Shown: positions 1 through 12,189 of the stretch, piece after piece
How the letters are laid out: each line of letters begins with the position of its first letter
Position numbering within the stretch: the first letter of the stretch is position 1
From: Azolla caroliniana
Lineage: Eukaryota > Polypodiophyta
NCBI GenBank assembly: GCA_043228905.1
Contig: JBHGNT010000040.1
Coordinates: 124,001 to 188,000 of the forward strand
DNA: 64,000 nucleotides
Direction of reading: 5' to 3'
Translations under genes and position numbers: made by a program
Notes under the pieces: generated by a model
The model's input: the letters and a program-made list of their open reading frames with translations, nothing else
What the model was told of the DNA's origin: nothing
Databases searched by the model: none

Positions 1-2
1 TT

Positions 3-181
3 CATGTCTCTCGACCTGAGTTTCAAAATCTTGATTTTTTAATTCCATATCATAGCTAGTGTTATTAGCTTCGATTCGCATGATTTGAACACTAAAATCC
101 GATATCACACGAGCCAGTTATGAACATTTTAATTTACTCACGCGCTATTCTCAACTCCCTCCTCAAATTTGGTAATTTCTT
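3..181. repeat. Representative 179 bp monomer (gatttg form)
   Basis: This unit serves as a reference copy. It carries tgttattagc, cgcatgatttgaacac, ccgatatcacacgagcc, cagttatgaacatttt, cgcgctattc and caaatttggtaatt. It has seven CpG dinucleotides: one in tcgacc, two in ttcgattcgc, one in ccgata, one in cacgag and two in cacgcgc. The extra base relative to 178 bp units lies in gcatgatttg (against gcatgtttg). Base counts by hand are about 49 A, 67 T, 41 C and 22 G. Confidence 0.93.
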
Positions 182-359
182 CATGTCTCTCGACCTGAGT
201 TTCAAAATCTTGATTTTTTAATTCCATATCATATCTAGTGTTGTTAGCTTCGATTCGCATGTTTGAACACAACAATCCCATATCACACGAGCCAAGTACG
301 AACATTTTAATTTACTCACGCGCTCTTCTCAACTGCCTCCCCTGATTTACTAATTTCAT
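182..359. repeat. Representative 178 bp monomer (catatctag / acaacaatccc form)
   Basis: This 178 bp unit has the gcatgtttg form and a distinctive linked set: catatctagtg instead of catagctagtg, acaacaatcccatatc, gccaagtacgaac, and a cccctg end. The same combination recurs near 6.3, 13.25, 16.6, 41.95, 45.7, 53.35 and 56.75 kb, so it behaves as a lineage marker that spans both halves of the window. The change from gatatc to catatc removes the six-base palindrome present in most units. Confidence 0.9.
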
Positions 360-537
360 CATGTCTCTCGACCTGAGTTTCAAAATCTTGATTTTCTAAT
401 TCCATATCATAGCTAGTGTTGTTAGCTTCGATTCGCATGTTTGAACACTAAAATCAGATATCACTCGAGCCAGGTATGACAATTTTAATTTACTCACGCG
501 CTCTTCTCAACTCCCTCCTCTAATTTACTAATTTCTT
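360..537. repeat. Representative CTCGAG-bearing monomer
   Basis: This 178 bp unit has aaatcagatatcactcgagc, which creates a CTCGAG palindrome at 464-469 where most left-domain units read acacgagcc. The class is scattered before about 33 kb and common after it, alongside ctgaaatccgatatcactcg variants. It helps mark the change of subfamily content between the two halves of the window. Confidence 0.88.
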
Positions 538-716
538 CATGTCTCTCGACCTGAGTTTCAAAATCTTGATTTTTTAATTCCATATCATAGCTAGTGTTAT
601 TAGCTGCGATTCGCATGATTTGAACACTAAAATCCGATATCACACGAGCCAGTTATGAACATTTTAATTTACTCACGCGCTCTTCTCAACTCCCTCCTCA
701 AATTTGGTAATTTCTT
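538..716. repeat. Representative monomer with tgcgattcgca dyad
   Basis: This 179 bp unit has tagctgcgattcgcatg where the majority type has tagcttcgattcgcatg. The two-base change TT to GC's first position pattern (ttcg to tgcg) extends the symmetric core from cga-t-tcg to a perfect 11-base dyad, tgcga-t-tcgca, at 605-615. The form is always coupled here to the gatttg insertion. It is frequent from about 33 kb onward and recurs in the left domain in the ctgaag units. Whether the dyad does anything is unknown. Confidence 0.88.
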
Positions 717-895
717 CATGTCTCTCGACCTGAGTTTTAAAATCTTGATTTTCTAATTCCAAATCATAGCTAGTGTTGTTAGCTTCGATTCGCATGATTT
801 GAACACTAAAATCCGATATCACACGAGCCAGTTATGAACATTTTAATTTACTCACGCGCTCTTCTCAACTCCCTCCTCTAATTTACTAATTTATT

Positions 896-1073
896 CATGT
901 CTCGTGACCTGTGTTTCAAAATCTTGATTTTCTAATTCTATATTACAGCTAGTGTTGTTAGCTTCGATTCGCATGTTTGAACACAACAATCCGATATCAC
1001 ACGAGCCAGGTATGACAATTTTAATTTACTCACGCAATCTTCTCCACTCCCTCCTCAAATTTGGTAATTTCTT
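896..1073. repeat. Representative monomer with cgtgacc / tattacag variants
   Basis: This 178 bp unit reads catgtctcgtgacctgtg and attctatattacagctag, against catgtctctcgacctgag and attccatatcatagctag in the majority. The linked changes recur at about 1.96, 4.28, 7.49 (as catgac), 8.02, 14.1, 17.5, 22.3 and 30.15 kb, with related cgtgacctgag forms at 9.45, 11.2, 15.5, 18.9, 20.7, 23.9, 28.5 and 31.7 kb. I did not see it after about 33 kb, which makes it a left-domain marker. Confidence 0.88.
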
Positions 1074-2319
1074 CATGTCTCTCGACCTGAGTTTCAAAAT
1101 CTTGATTTTCTAATTCCATATCATAGCTAGTGTTGTTAGCTTCGATTCGCATGTTTGAACACAAAAATCGGATATCACACGAGCCAAGTATGACAATTTT
1201 GATTTACTCACGCGATCTTCTCAACTCCCTCCTCTAATTTACTAATTTCTTCATGTCTCTTGACCTGAGTTTCGAAATCTGGATTTTCTTATTCCATATC
1301 ATAGCTAGTGTTGTTAGCTTCGATTCGCATGTTTGAACACAACAATCCCATATCACACGAGCCTGGTACGAACATTTTAATTTACTCACGCGCTCTTCTC
1401 AACTCCCTCCTCTAATTTGCTAATTTCTTCCTGTCTCTCGACCTGAGTTTCAAAATCTTGATTTTTTAATTCCATATCATAGCTAGTGTTGTTAGCTTCG
1501 ATTCGCATGTTTGAACACAAAAATCGGATATCATACGAGCTAGGTAGGACAATTTTAATTTACTCACGCGATCTTCTCAACTCCCTCGTCTGATTTACTA
1601 ATTTCTTCATGTCTATTGACCTGAGTTTCAAAATCTGGATTTTCTAATTCCATATCATAGCTAGTGTTGTTAGCTTCGATTCGCATCTTTGAACACTAAA
1701 ATCCGATATCACACAAGCTAGGTATGACAATTTTAATTTACTCACCTGCTCTTCTCAACTCCCTCCTCAATTTTGCTAATTTCTTCCTGTCTCTCGACCT
1801 GAGTTTCAAAATCTTGATTTTTTAATTCCATATCATATCTAGTGTTGTTAGCTTCGATTCGCATGTTTGAACACAACAATCCCATATCACACGAGCCAGT
1901 TATGAACATTTTAATTTACTCACGCGCTCTTCTCAACTCCCTCCTCTAATTTACTAATTTATTCATGTCTCGTGACCTGTGTTTCAAAATCTTGATTTTC
2001 TAATTCTATATTACAGCTAGTGTTGTTAGCTTCGATTCGCATGTTTGAACACAACAATCCGATATCACACGAGCCAGGTATGACAATTTTAATTTACTCA
2101 CGCAATCTTCTCCACTCCCTCCTCAAATTTGGTAATTTCTTCATGTCTCTCGACCTGAGTTTCAAAATCTTGATTTTCTAATTCCATCTCATAGCTAGTG
2201 TTGTTAGCTTCTATTCGCATGTTTGAACACAAAAATCGGATATCACACGAGCCAGGTATGACAATTTTAATTTACTCACGCAATCTTCTTCACTCCCTCC
2301 GCAAATTTGGTAATTTCTT

Positions 2320-2499
2320 CATGTCTCTCGACCTGAAGTTTCAAAATCTTGATTTTTTAATTCCATATCATAGCTAGTGTTCTTAGCTGCGATTCGCATG
2401 ATTTCAACACTAAAATCCGATATCACACGAGCCAGGTAGGAACATTTGAATTTACTCACGCGCTCTTCTCAACTCCCTCCTCTAATTTGCTAATATCTT
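2320..2499. repeat. 180 bp monomer (ctgaag and gattt insertions)
   Basis: This is the longest monomer form. It combines an extra A in gacctgaagtttc with the extra base of gcatgattt, giving 180 bp between landmarks at 2,320 and 2,500. It also has gtgttcttagctgcg and ggtaggaacatttg. The same type recurs at about 4.64, 8.38, 10.16, 14.44, 17.83, 22.64, 24.96, 30.48, 32.8, 38.69, 40.65 and 44.4 kb, so it was spread by segment duplication. Confidence 0.88.
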
Positions 2500-2677
2500 C
2501 ATGTCTCTCGACCTGAGTGTCAAAATCTTGATATTTTAATTCCATATCATAGCTAGTGTTTTTAGCTTCGATTCGCATGTTTGAACACTAAAATCCGATA
2601 TCACACGAGCCAGGTATGACAACTTTAATTTACTCACGCGCTCTTCTCAACTCCCTCCTCTAATTTACTAATTTCTT
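2500..2677. repeat. Representative monomer with gagtgtc / tgatatttt variants
   Basis: This 178 bp unit reads cctgagtgtcaaaatc and cttgatattttaattcc, against gagtttcaaaatcttgattt in the majority, plus gtgtttttagc. It directly follows the 180 bp ctgaag unit in most occurrences, so the two travel as a dimer. After about 33 kb a sister form with gttgttagtttcg and ctgaaatccg appears, for example near 33.7, 35.1, 38.2, 48.5 and 54.75 kb. Confidence 0.87.
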
Positions 2678-2855
2678 CATGTCTCTCGACCTGAGTTTCA
2701 AAATCTTGATTTTCTAATTCCATATCATAGCTAGTGTTGTTAGCTTCGATTCGCATCTTTGAACACTAAAATCCGATATCACACGAGCCAGGTATGACAA
2801 CTTTAATTTACTCACCTGCTCTTCTCAACTCCCTCCTCAAATTTGGTAATTTCTT

Positions 2856-3033
2856 CATGTCTCTCGACCTGAGTTTCAAAATCTTGATTTTCTAATTTCA
2901 TATCATAGCTAGTGTTTTAAGCTTCGATTCGCATGATGGAACCCTAAATTCGGATATCACACGAGCCAGGTATGACAATTTTAATTTAGTCACGCTATCT
3001 TCTCAACTCCCTCGTCTGATTTACTAATTTCTT
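2856..3033. repeat. Monomer with AAGCTT site and aaccctaaattcgg variant
   Basis: This 178 bp unit reads gtgttttaagcttcg, which creates AAGCTT at 2919-2924, followed by gatggaaccctaaattcgg and tttagtcacgctatc. The same combination occurs near 5.23, 8.98, 10.76, 12.01 and 15.04 kb. At 18.43 kb the site reads tttatagctt, and at about 20.2, 23.2, 28.05 and 31.1 kb it reads tttttagctt, with the downstream variants kept. That gives an ordered series of states for one lineage. Confidence 0.88.
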
Positions 3034-6000
3034 CATGTCTCTTGACCTGAGTTTCAAAATCTGGATTTTCTAATTCCATAACATAGCTAGTGTTGTTAGC
3101 TTCGATTCGCATGTTTGAACACAAAAATCCGATATCACACGAGCCAGGTAGGACAATTTTAATTTACTCACGCGATCTTCTCAACTCCCTCGTCTGATTT
3201 ACTAATTTCTTCATGTCTATTGACCTGAGTTTCAAAATCTGGATTTTCTAATTCCATAACATAGCTAGTGTTGTTAGCTTCGATTCGCATCTTTGAACAC
3301 TAAAATCCGATATCACACAAGCTAGGTATGACAATTTTAATTTACTCACCTGCTCTTCTAAACTCCCTCCTCAATTTTGCTAATTTCTTCCTGTCTCTCG
3401 ACCTGAGTATCAAAATCTTAATTTTTTAATTCCATATCATAGCTAGTGTTATTAGCTTCGATTCGCATGATGGAACACTAAAATTGAATATCAAACGAGC
3501 CAGGTATGACAATTTTAATTTACTCACGCGGTCTTCTCAACTCCCTCCTCTAATTTGCTAATTTCTTCATGTCTTTCGACCTGTGTTTCAAAATCTTGAT
3601 TTTTTAATTCCATATTATAGCTAGTGTTGTTAGCTTCGATTCGCATGTTTGAACACTAAAATCCGATATCACTCGAGCCAGGTAGGAACATTTGAATTTA
3701 CTCACGCGCTCTTCTTAACTCCCTCCTCTAATTTACTAATTTCTTCATGTCTCTTGACCTGAGTTTCAAAATCTTGATTTTTTAATTCCATATCATAGCT
3801 AGTGTTATTAGCTTCGATTCGCATGATGGAACACTAAAATCGGATATCACACGAGCCAGTTATGAACATTTTAATTTACTCACGCGCTCTTCTCAACTCC
3901 CTCCTCTAATTTACTAATTTCTTCATGTCTCTCGACCTGAGTTTCAAAATCTGGATTTTCTAATTCCATATCATAGCTAGTGTTATTAGCTTCGATTCGC
4001 ATGATTTGAACACTAAAATCCGATATCACACGAGCCAGTTATGAACATTTTAATTTACTCACGCGCTCTTCTCAACTCCCTCCTCAAATTTGGTAATTTC
4101 TTCATGTCTCTCGACCTGAGTTTCAAAATCTTGATTTTTTAATTCCATATCATAGCTAGTGTTATTAGCTGCGATTCGCATGATTTGAACACTAAAATCC
4201 GATATCACACGAGCCAGTTATGAACATTTTAATTTACTCACGCGCTATTCTCAACTCCCTCCTCTAATTTACTAATTTATTCATGTCTCGTGACCTGTGT
4301 TTCAAAATCTTGATTTTCTAATTCTATATTACAGCTAGTGTTGTTAGCTTCGATTCGCATGTTTGAACACAACAATCCGATATCACACGAGCCAGGTATG
4401 ACAATTTTAATTTACTCACGCAATCTTCTCCACTCCCTCCTCAAATTTGGTAATTTCTTCATGTCTCTCGACCTGAGTTTCAAAATCTTGATTTTCTAAT
4501 TCCATCTCATAGCTAGTGTTGTTAGCTTCTATTCGCATGTTTGAACACAAAAATCGGATATCACACGAGCCAGGTATGACAATTTTAATTTACTCACGCA
4601 ATCTTCTTCACTCCCTCCGCAAATTTGGTAATTTCTTCATGTCTCTCGACCTGAAGTTTCAAAATCTTGATTTTTTAATTCCATATCATAGCTAGTGTTC
4701 TTAGCTGCGATTCGCATGATTTGAACACTAAAATCCGATATCACACGAGCCAGGTAGGAACATTTGAATTTACTCACGCGCTCTTCTCAACTCCCTCCTC
4801 TAATTTGCTAATATCTTCATGTCTCTCGACCTGAGTGTCAAAATCTTGATATTTTAATTCCATATCATAGCTAGTGTTTTTAGCTTCGATTCGCATGTTT
4901 GAACACTAAAATCCGATATCACACGAGCCAGGTATGACAACTTTAATTTACTCACGCGCTCTTCTCAACTCCCTCCTCTAATTTACTAATTTCTTCATGT
5001 CTCTCGACCTGAGTTTCAAAATCTTGATTTTCTAATTCCATATCATAGCTAGTGTTGTTAGCTTCGATTCGCATCTTTGAACACTAAAATCCGATATCAC
5101 ACGAGCCAGGTATGACAACTTTAATTTACTCACCTGCTCTTCTCAACTCCCTCCTCAAATTTGGTAATTTCTTCATGTCTCTCGACCTGAGTTTCAAAAT
5201 CTTGATTTTCTAATTTCATATCATAGCTAGTGTTTTAAGCTTCGATTCGCATGATGGAACCCTAAATTCGGATATCACACGAGCCAGGTATGACAATTTT
5301 AATTTAGTCACGCTATCTTCTCAACTCCCTCGTCTGATTTACTAATTTCTTGATGTCTCTTGACCTGAGTTTCAAAATCTGGATTTTCTAATTCCATATC
5401 ATAGCTAGTGTTGTTAGCTTCGATTCGCATGTTTGAACACAAAAATCCGATATCACACGAGCCAGGTAGGACAATTTTAATTTACTCACGCGATCTTCTC
5501 AACTCCCTCGTCTGATTTACTAATTTCTTCATGTCTATTGACCTGAGTTTCAAAATCTGGATTTTCTAATTCCATATCATAGCTAGTGTTGTTAGCTTCG
5601 ATTCGCATCTTTGAACACTAAAATCCGATATCACACAAGCTAGGTATGACAATTTTAATTTACTCACCTGCTCTTCTAAACTCCCTCCTCAATTTTGCTA
5701 ATTTCTTCCTGTCTCTCGACCTGAGTTTCAAAATCTTAATTTTTTAATTCCATATCATAGCTAGTGTTATTAGCTTCGATTCGCATGATGGAACACTAAA
5801 ATTGAATATCAAACGAGCTAGGTATGACAATTTTAATTTACTCACGCGGTCTTCTCAACTCCCTCCTCTAATTTGCTAATTTCTTCATGTCTCTCGACCT
5901 GTGTTTCAAAATCTTGATTTTTTAATTCCATATTATAGCTAGTGTTGTTAGCTTCGATTCGCATGTTTGAACACTAAAATCCGATATCACTCGAGCCAGG

Positions 6001-6140
6001 TAGGAACATTTGAATTTACTCACGCGCTCTTCTCAACTCCCTCCTCTAATTTGCTAATTTCTTCATGTCTCTCGACCTGAGTTTCAAAATCTTGATTTTT
6101 TAATTCCATATCATAGCTAGTGTTATTAGCTTCGATTCGC

Positions 6141-8139
6141 ATGATTTGAACACTAAAATCCGATATCACACGAGCCAGTTATGAACATTTTAATTTACTC
6201 ACGCGCTATTCTCAACTCCCTCCTCAAATTTGGTAATTTCTTCATGTCTCTCGACCTGAGTTTCAAAATCTTGATTTTTTAATTCCATATCATATCTAGT
6301 GTTGTTAGCTTCGATTCGCATGTTTGAACACAACAATCCCATATCACACGAGCCAAGTACGAACATTTTAATTTACTCACGCGCTCTTCTCAACTGCCTC
6401 CCCTGATTTACTAATTTCATCATGTCTCTCGACCTGAGTTTCAAAATCTTGATTTTCTAATTCCATATCATAGCTAGTTTTATTAGCTTCGATTCGCATG
6501 ATGGAACACTAAAATTGAATATCACACGAGCCAGGTATGACAATTTTAATTTACTCACGCGATCTTCTGAACTCCCTCCTCTAATTTGCTAATTTCTTCA
6601 TGTCTCTCGACCTGTGTTTCAAAATCTTGATTTTTTAATTCCATATCATAGCTAGTGTTGTTAGCTTCGATTTGCATGTTTGAACACTGAAATCCGATAT
6701 CACTCGAGCCAGGTATGACAATTTTAATTTACTCACGCGCTCTTCTTAACTCCCTCCTCTAATTTACTAATTTCTTCATGTCTCTTGACCTGAGTTTCAA
6801 AATCTTGATTTTTTAATTCCATATCATAGCTAGTGTTATTAGCTTCGATTCGCATGATGGAACACTAAAATCGGATATCACACGAGCCAGTTATGAACAT
6901 TTTAATTTACTCACCCGCTCTTCTCAACTCCCTCCTCTAATTTACTAATTTCTTCATGTCTCTCGACCTGAGTTTCAAAATCTGGATTTTCTAATTCCAT
7001 ATCATAGCTAGTGTTATTAGCTTCGATTCGCATGATTTGAACACTAAAATCCGATATCACACGAGCCAGTTATGAACATTTTAATTTACTCACGCGCTCT
7101 TCTCAACTCCCTCCTCAAATTTGGTAATTTCTTCATGTCTCTCGACCTGAGTTTCAAAATCTTGATTTTTTAATTCCATATCATAGCTAGTGTTATTAGC
7201 TGCGATTCGCATGATTTGAACACTAAAATCCGATATCACACGAGCCAGTTATGAACATTTTAATTTACTCACGCGCTATTCTCAACTCCCTCCTCAAATT
7301 TGGTAATTTCTTCATGTCTCTCGACCTGAGTTTTAAAATCTTGATTTTCTAATTCCAAATCATAGCTAGTGTTGTTAGCTTCGATTCGCATGATTTGAAC
7401 ACTAAAATCCGATATCACACGAGCCAGTTATGAACATTTTAATTTACTCACGCGCTCTTCTCAACTCCCTCCTCTAATTTACTAATTTATTCATGTCTCA
7501 TGACCTGTGTTTCAAAATCTTGATTTTCTAATTCTATATTACAGCTAGTGTTGTTAGCTTCGATTCGCATGTTTGAACACAACAATCCGATATCACACGA
7601 GCCAGGTATGACAATTTTAATTTACTCACGCAATCTTCTCCACTCCCTCCTCAAATTTGGTAATTTCTTCATGTCTCTCGACCTGAGTTTCAAAATCTTG
7701 ATTTTCTAATTCCATATCATAGCTAGTGTTGTTAGCTTCGATTCGAATCTTTGAACACTAAAATCCGATATCACACAAGCTAGGTATGACAATTTTAATT
7801 TACTCACCTGCTCTTCTCAACTCCCTCCTCAATTTTGCTAATTTCTTCCTGTCTCTCGACCTGAGTTTCAAAATCTTGATTTTTTAATTCCATATCATAT
7901 CTAGTTTTGTTAGCTTCGATTCGCATGTTTGAACACAACAATCCCATATCACACGAGCCAGTTATGAACATTTTAATTTACTCACGCGCTCTTCTCAACT
8001 CCCTCCTCTAATTTACTAATTTATTCATGTCTCGTGACCTGTGTTTCAAAATCTTGATTTTCTAATTCTATATTACAGCTAGTGTTGTTAGCTTCGATTC
8101 GCATGTTTGAACACAACAATCCGATATCACATGAGCCAG
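6141..8139. repeat. Mosaic satellite segment between 13-mer and 10-mer blocks
   Basis: No gene or foreign sequence is present. The segment is patched from pieces similar to 1-415 (offset 6,061), 3.7-4.2 kb, 541-1,125 (offset 6,596) and, from about 7,735 on, 1.67 kb onward (offset 6,062). A private variant is the attcgaatcttt at about 7,742, where other copies read attcgcatcttt. Confidence 0.7.
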
Positions 8140-11100
8140 GTATGACAATTTTAATTTACTCACGCAATCTTCTCCACTCCCTCCTCAAATTTGGTAATTT
8201 CTTCATGTCTCTCGACCTGAGTTTCAAAATCTTGATTTTCTAATTCCATCTCATAGCTAGTGTTGTTAGCTTCTATTCGCATGTTTGAACACAAAAATCG
8301 GATATCACACGAGCCAGGTATGACAATTTTAATTTACTCACGCAATCTTCTCCACTCCCTCCGCAAATTTGGTAATTTCTTCATGTCTCTCGACCTGAAG
8401 TTTCAAAATCTTGATTTTTTAATTCCATATCATAGCTAGTGTTCTTAGCTGCGATTCGCATGATTTGAACACTAAAATCCGATATCACACGAGCCAGGTA
8501 GGAACATTTGAATTTACTCACGCGCTCTTCTCAACTCCCTCCTCTAATTTGCTAATATCTTCATGTCTCTCGACCTGAGTGTCAAAATCTTGATATTTTA
8601 ATTCCATATCATAGCTAGTGTTTTTAGCTTCGATTCGCATGTTTGAACACTAAAATCCGATATCACACGAGCCAGGTATGACAACTTTAATTTACTCACG
8701 CGCTCTTCTCAACTCCCTCCTCTAATTTACTAATTTCTTCATGTCTCTCGACCTGAGTTTCAAAATCTTGATTTTCTAATTCCATATCATAGCTAGTGTT
8801 GTTAGCTTCGATTCGCATCTTTGAACACTAAAATCCGATATCACACGAGCCAGGTATGACAACTTTAATTTACTCACCTGCTCTTCTCAACTCCCTCCTC
8901 AAATTTGGTAATTTCTTCATGTCTCTCGACCTGAGTTTCAAAATCTTGATTTTCTAATTTCATATCATAGCTAGTGTTTTAAGCTTCGATTCGCATGATG
9001 GAACCCTAAATTCGGATATCACACGAGCCAGGTATGACAATTTTAATTTAGTCACGCTATCTTCTCAACTCCCTCGTCTGATTTACTAATTTCTTCATGT
9101 CTCTTGACCAGAGTTTCAAAATCTGGATTTTCTAATTCCATATCATAGCTAGTGTTGTTAGCTTCGATTCGCATGTTTGAACACAACAATCCCATATCAC
9201 ACGAGCCAGGTACGAACATTTTAATTTACTCACGCGCTCTTCTCAACTCCCTCCTCTAATTTGCTAATTTCTTCCTGTCTCTCGACCTGAGTTTCAAAAT
9301 CTTGATTTTTTAATTCCATATCATAGCTAGTGTTGTTAGCTTCGATTCGCATGTTTGAACACAAAAATCGGATATCACACGAGCCAGGTATGAACATTTT
9401 AATTTACTCACGTGCTCTTCTCAACTCCCTCCTCTAATTTACTAATTTATTCATGTCTCGTGACCTGAGTTTCAAAATCTTGATTTTCTAATTGTATATT
9501 ATAGCTAGTGTTGTTAGCTTCGATTCGCATATTTGAACACAACAATCCGATATCACACGAGCCAGGTATGACAATTTTAATTTACTCACGCAATCTTCTC
9601 CACTCCCTCCTCAAATTTGGTAATTTCTTCATGTCTCTCGACCTGAGTTTCAAAATCTTGATTTTCTAATTCCATATCATAGCTAGTGTTGTTAGCTTCG
9701 ATTCGCATGTTTGAACACAAAAATCGGATATCACACGAGCCAGGTATGACAATTTTAATTTACTCACGCAATCTTCTCCACTCCCTCCGCAAATTTGGTA
9801 ATTTCTTCATGTCTCTCGACCTGAAGTTTCACAATCTTGATTTTCTAATTCCATATCATAGCTAGTGTTGTTAGCTTCGATTCGCATGTTTAAACACTAA
9901 AATCAGATATCACTCGAGCTAGGTATGACAATTTTAATTTACTCACGCAATCTTCTCCACTCCCTCCTCAAATTTGGTAATTTCTTCATGTCTCTCGACC
10001 TGAGTTTCAAAATCTTGATTTTCTAATTCCATCTCATAGCTAGTGTTGTTAGCTTCTATTCGCATGTTTGAACACAAAAATCGGATATCACACGAGCCAG
10101 GTATGACAATTTTAATTTACTCACGCAATCTTCTCCACTCCCTCCGCAAATTTGGTAATTTCTTCATGTCTCTCGACCTGAAGTTTCAAAATCTTGATTT
10201 TTTAATTCCATATCATAGCTAGTGTTCTTAGCTGCGATTCGCATGATTTGAACACTAAAATCCGATATCACACGAGCCAGGTAGGAACATTTGAATTTAC
10301 TCACGCGCTCTTCTCAACTCCCTCCTCTAATTTGCTAATATCTTCATGTCTCTCGACCTGAGTGTCAAAATCTTGATATTTTAATTCCATATCATAGCTA
10401 GTGTTTTTAGCTTCGATTCGCATGTTTGAACACTAAAATCCGATATCACACGAGCCAGGTATGACAACTTTAATTTACTCACGCGCTCTTCTCAACTCCC
10501 TCCTCTAATTTACTAATTTCTTCATGTCTCTCGACCTGAGTTTCAAAATCTTGATTTTCTAATTCCATATCATAGCTAGTGTTGTTAGCTTCGATTCGCA
10601 TCTTTGAACACTAAAATCCGATATCACACGAGCCAGGTATGACAACTTTAATTTACTCACCTGCTCTTCTCAACTCCCTCCTCAAATTTGGTAATTTCTT
10701 CATGTCTCTCGACCTGAGTTTCAAAATCTTGATTTTCTAATTTCATATCATAGCTAGTGTTTTAAGCTTCGATTCGCATGATGGAACCCTAAATTCGGAT
10801 ATCACACGAGCCAGGTATGACAATTTTAATTTAGTCACGCTATCTTCTCAACTCCCTCGTCTGATTTACTAATTTCTTCATGTCTCTTGACCAGAGTTTC
10901 AAAATCTGGATTTTCTAATTCCATATCATAGCTAGTGTTGTTAGCTTCGATTCGCATGTTTGAACACAACAATCCCATATCACACGAGCCAGGTACGAAC
11001 ATTTTAATTTACTCACGCGCTCTTCTCAACTCCCTCCTCTAATTTGCTAATTTCTTCCTGTCTCTCGACCTGAGTTTCAAAATCTTGATTTTTTAATTCC

Positions 11101-11610
11101 ATATCATAGCTAGTGTTGTTAGCTTCGATTCGCATGTTTGAACACAAAAATCGGATATCACACGAGCCAGGTATGAACATTTTAATTTACTCACGTGCTC
11201 TTCTCAACTCCCTCCTCTAATTTACTAATTTATTCATGTCTCGTGACCTGAGTTTCAAAATCTTGATTTTCTAATTCTATATTATAGCTAGTGTTGTTAG
11301 CTTCGATTCGCATATTTGAACACAACAATCCGATATCACACGAGCCAGGTATGACAATTTTAATTTACTCACGCAATCTTCTCCACTCCCTCCTCAAATT
11401 TGGTAATTTCTTCATGTCTCTCGACCTGAGTTTCAAAATCTTGATTTTCTAATTCCATATCATAGCTAGTGTTGTTAGCTTCGATTCGCATGTTTGAACA
11501 CAAAAATCGGATATCACACGAGCCAGGTATGACAATTTTAATTTACTCACGCAATCTTCTCCACTCCCTCCGCAAATTTGGTAATTTCTTCATGTCTCTC
11601 GACCTGAAGT
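8140..11610. repeat. 10-mer HOR, period 1,783 bp, about 1.95 copies
   Basis: Copy 1 is about 8,140-9,922 and copy 2 is 9,923 to about 11,610. The rare ctcttgaccagag occurs at 9,101 and 10,884, exactly 1,783 bp apart. I noticed very few differences, for example attgtatatt against attctatatt near 9,493 and 11,276, so the copies look recent. The left part of copy 1 is itself a copy of 1.9-3.2 kb (offset 6,062) and of 4.25-5.4 kb (offset 3,744). Confidence 0.83.
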
Positions 11611-12189
11611 TTCAAAATCTTGATTTTTTAATTCCATATCATAGCTAGTGTTCTTAGCTGCGATTCGCATGTTTGAACACTAAAATCCGATATCACACGA
11701 GCCAGGTAGGAACATTTGAATTTACTCACGCGCTCTTCTCAACTCCCTCCTCTAATTTGCTAATATCTTCATGTCTCTCGACCTGAGTGTCAAAATCTTG
11801 ATATTTTAACTCCATATCATAGCTAGTGTTGTTAGCTTCGATTCGCATCTTTGAACACTAAAATCCGATATCACACGAGCCAGGTATGACAACTTTAATT
11901 TACTCACCTGCTCTTCTCAACTCCCTCCTCAAATTTGGTAATTTCTTCATGTCTCTCGACCTGAGTTTCAAAATCTTGATTTTCTAATTTCATATCATAG
12001 CTAGTGTTTTAAGCTTCGATTCGCATGATGGAACCCTAAATTCGGATATCACACGAGCCAGGTATGACAATTTTAATTTAGTCACGCTATCTTCTCAACT
12101 CCCTCGTCTGATTTACTAATTTCTTCATGTCTCTTGACCTGAGTTTCAAAATCTGGATTTTCTAATTCCATATCATAGCTAGTGTTGTT
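11611..12189. repeat. Junction segment with fused monomer
   Basis: A ctgaag unit here lacks the extra base of the 180 bp form (gcatgtttg instead of gcatgatttg). It is followed by a unit that starts as the gagtgtc/tgatatttt type and switches at about 11,815-11,835 to the gttgttagc...cgcatctttg type. In the intact arrangement at 10.35-10.62 kb these two types are separate units. The segment therefore looks like a deletion product from exchange within the array. Confidence 0.72.

Larger units (their letters stand above)
1..1889. repeat. Mosaic satellite segment, left edge
   Basis: This is ordinary monomer sequence with no gene. Bases 1 to about 415 match 6,062 to about 6,476 almost exactly (offset 6,061 bp, 34 monomers), including the rare caactgcctcccc at 330 and 6,391. 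Bases about 541-1,125 match about 7,137-7,720 at a different offset, 6,596 bp (37 monomers). The segment is therefore related to 6.1-7.7 kb but three monomers have been gained or lost between the two matched parts. Confidence 0.75.
1890..6140. repeat. 13-mer HOR, period 2,318 bp, about 1.8 copies
   Basis: Copy 1 is about 1,890-4,207 and copy 2 is 4,208 to about 6,140. Marker pairs confirm the offset: tccatctcat at 2,183 and 4,501; aagctt at 2,919 and 5,237; aattgaatatc near 3,483 and 5,801. I noticed roughly nine differences, for example ccataacatag in copy 1 (twice) against ccatatcatag, cttcatg against cttgatg near 5,350, and gagtatc against gagtttc. This is more divergence than in the 10-mer, 19-mer or 44-mer pairs, which suggests an older duplication. 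Confidence 0.82.

Noticed and set aside
605-630. Possible CENP-B box around the cttcgattcgcatg segment
   Set aside because: The known box needs TTCG, four bases, A, two bases, CGGG. Neither this segment nor ccgatatcacacgag on the opposite strand has the required spacing and CGGG end. I found no match in the monomer types examined.
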